A stretch of DNA of 64,000 bases from Marchantia polymorpha subsp. ruderalis. Lineage: Eukaryota > Streptophyta > Marchantiopsida > Marchantiales > Marchantiaceae. Positions 62,035 through 64,000 of the stretch are shown here, in pieces (positions within the stretch are counted from its first letter, which is position 1; the number at the start of each line of letters is the position of its first letter). The translations under genes and the position numbers were made by a program. The notes below the pieces were generated by a model that did not search any database, was not told the origin of the DNA, and saw only the letters and a program-made list of their open reading frames with translations. The stretch covers positions 16,160,001-16,224,000 of the forward strand of contig AP031354.1 of NCBI GenBank assembly GCA_037833965.1, given 5' to 3'.

Positions 62035-64000
62035 ATTCAACAATCGGGATGAGATAATCATCACGTTTGTTATATTTGATTGTGTTGTATCCTCACGATT
62101 GTTGTATTTATTTATTGTTGTATCTTGTTACTTTAGACTTGATGGTTGTCATCTTGTTATGTCAACATTCAAAGTTGTACAGTGTGCTCTTGTTTGAGTA
62201 AAATTTACCTTTTTTTCACATGGGTGTATCTCTCTAGACTACACTCCAGATTCTACCACAGGACTGAGAAGACTTTTGATCAACAATGTAGGAGTTGTCC
62301 TAAGACGTGATGGAGCTTGTGGCCCCTTTCCTGACGACTGTTGGATCAATTACCGGCTACAATTATTTCTTGCTCATGGCTAGAGATCCGTCATATCAAG
62401 GTTTAACCAAAGCGTGTATGATCATGTTTGGTCTCCACGACAGTATTCAGATTGAGAGCATTAAGCAAGAGATTGAGTCTATCATACTCCAAAGCCATGC
62501 ATAGCAAACCTCCTCAAATAACCAAAATACTGTATACAAAGTTTAAGAAAAAACATTAAAACTCATTCATAACATATTTGTTCTTGAAAATATAATTTGA
62601 AGTGTAATACATCATTTTTCACTTTTAGATTAAAATCACATGCTTATTCAACATAAGAAATGTGAAATGAAATAAAAAATAATTCTATCCTGTTTATCTA
62701 TATTGCCTATTTTTCAAAAAAATTATAATTACAATGACATATTGAAGCCATATCATGATATATTGATGGTGTTATCGTTGGAAATGATGAAACTAGTTTT
62801 TGTCAAACTCCTCTAAGTATATGTGTAATGATGAAATTCTATTTTTTTCATAAATGGTTTGTGAGATCTTGAGTTGATAACATGTATGTTGTATTATGAA
62901 CTTGACTATAGTTGCAAAACGCAATTTGAAGCCAAAGATAACAAGAATATTTTAATAATGAGATATGATATATATGATATTTTAATAATGAGATATTATT
63001 TTACCCCAAGTTTTTGACATAGCCTTTCAAGATTCATCATACTTGGATTATGTTCCATATAAATTCGAAATTTTATATTGAATACATTATATTGAAATGA
63101 GGAAAACTTTACACAACTTCTGAATATGAGAAAAATCACTACTTTCATTATATAGAAAAAGTTAATGGTTGTAAGAACATATTATAATTTCCATAATGTT
63201 CATGTTAGGCGTCAATGTGAACAAGGTTAAGTAAATTAAAAATTTGAATAGTTAGAATATACTGTTTTGTCTCACGTTTCAAATGTACATGTGTTTAAGA
63301 AATTAACCTCACAGGAATAGGAAAAAAATTCACATAGCCCAGAACTATTATTCCGTATCCCTCTCAGTTCCTTAACCTCATTCACGTAATCCATTGTTAA
63401 AAAAGTCGTTGACTTATTGGATGGTAAAGTGGGTTCGAAAAGCTGTTAGATTGAATCAAAATCAGTTGGAGTCTGCACGTTACCGGAAAGTGATCACGCA
63501 ATCTCATGTAACAAGTAACGACCGGGCAGCAAGAGGAAGTGGAACTTATAGTACTGTAAGTACAAGAGGTTTCCAGGTCCTCAGAGATTGTGCTTTGTTC
63601 GTTACACACTTTTTGGTCTCAATTATGAAGCTGACTCGCTACGAGCTCGCAAGTTGAATCTCAGACAATATTGCACTTTGTACAAGGAATCTCATCGAAA
63701 AGAAGGATCACTCGAATGATACTAGATCAATACGGTCTTTGTCTCAGCAAATGTCCTACTCTTGTTCGGGACTTCCAAAATCGCAAGGCTCAATGAGGAG
63801 ACTTCGCAATTTTGGACTTAGCTCGAATAGGCACAACCGGGCACGAAAGTGCAAAACACGAAAAAATCGTTCGCTCGAAAACACTCCGGGAACATGTATT
63901 CTCGGAAGTACCTCAGTCTGGCAATGAGTCCATCAGACACAAAATGATTCAAATCAGTTCCAAATGTAGAAATATAGAAAGGGACTTGTTGTCAAGCAGC
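62035..64000. other. Right edge: AT-rich DNA with less AT-rich patches
   Basis: A patch at 62.23-62.51 kb has an open plus-strand frame of 65 codons without a motif. The last 600 bases (from about 63.4 kb) also turn less AT-rich, as gene flanks do here, but I recognise no protein. The rest is AT-rich and empty as far as I can tell. Confidence 0.4.

Overview
This window looks like nuclear DNA of a land plant, most likely a bryophyte, and a liverwort is my best guess. Plant-specific families are present: an AMT2-type ammonium transporter, a NARROW LEAF 1 (NAL1) type protein and a class I KNOX relative. Genes have short GT-AG introns, lie in AT-rich DNA and sit beside decayed copia and LINE elements. 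A KNOX gene with KNOX1 and KNOX2 domains but no visible homeodomain fits what I recall of liverwort KNOX1A/KNOX1B genes. The organism is an inference.

Left third (1-17 kb), gene-dense: a leucine aminopeptidase (minus strand, 3' end beyond the left edge), an intronless UNC93-like 12-helix membrane protein (plus strand), a homeodomain-less KNOX gene (minus) and an AMT2-type ammonium transporter (minus). I checked the splice junctions of the intron-bearing genes by joining exons in frame. No operon-like relation is expected. The aminopeptidase and UNC93 gene are divergent over 2.3 kb, and the UNC93 and KNOX genes converge.

Middle (17-52 kb), gene-poor: one clear gene, a four-exon NAL1 homologue at 29.4-31.7 kb. 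All its conserved blocks are readable, but the catalytic serine position holds asparagine. A worn copy of one ammonium transporter exon lies at 33.5 kb. Non-autonomous DNA transposons are scattered here: a 181-bp hAT-type element with perfect 8-bp target duplications at 45.2 kb, and two related fold-back elements at 39.2 and 46.8 kb. Several coding-like fragments could not be identified.

Right part (52-64 kb), very AT-rich and built from dead retroelements: a LINE on the minus strand (endonuclease, reverse transcriptase, 3' tail), a second LINE 3' tail, and a copia element on the minus strand whose gag zinc knuckle, integrase, reverse transcriptase and RNase H pieces occur in order but full of stops. 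A tandem array of about 157-bp units splits its reverse transcriptase region.

The observations most worth following are the homeodomain-less KNOX gene with a 51-bp duplication that creates twin splice donors, the NAL1 homologue lacking its nucleophile, and the CxxC-rich N-terminal extension on the UNC93-like protein.
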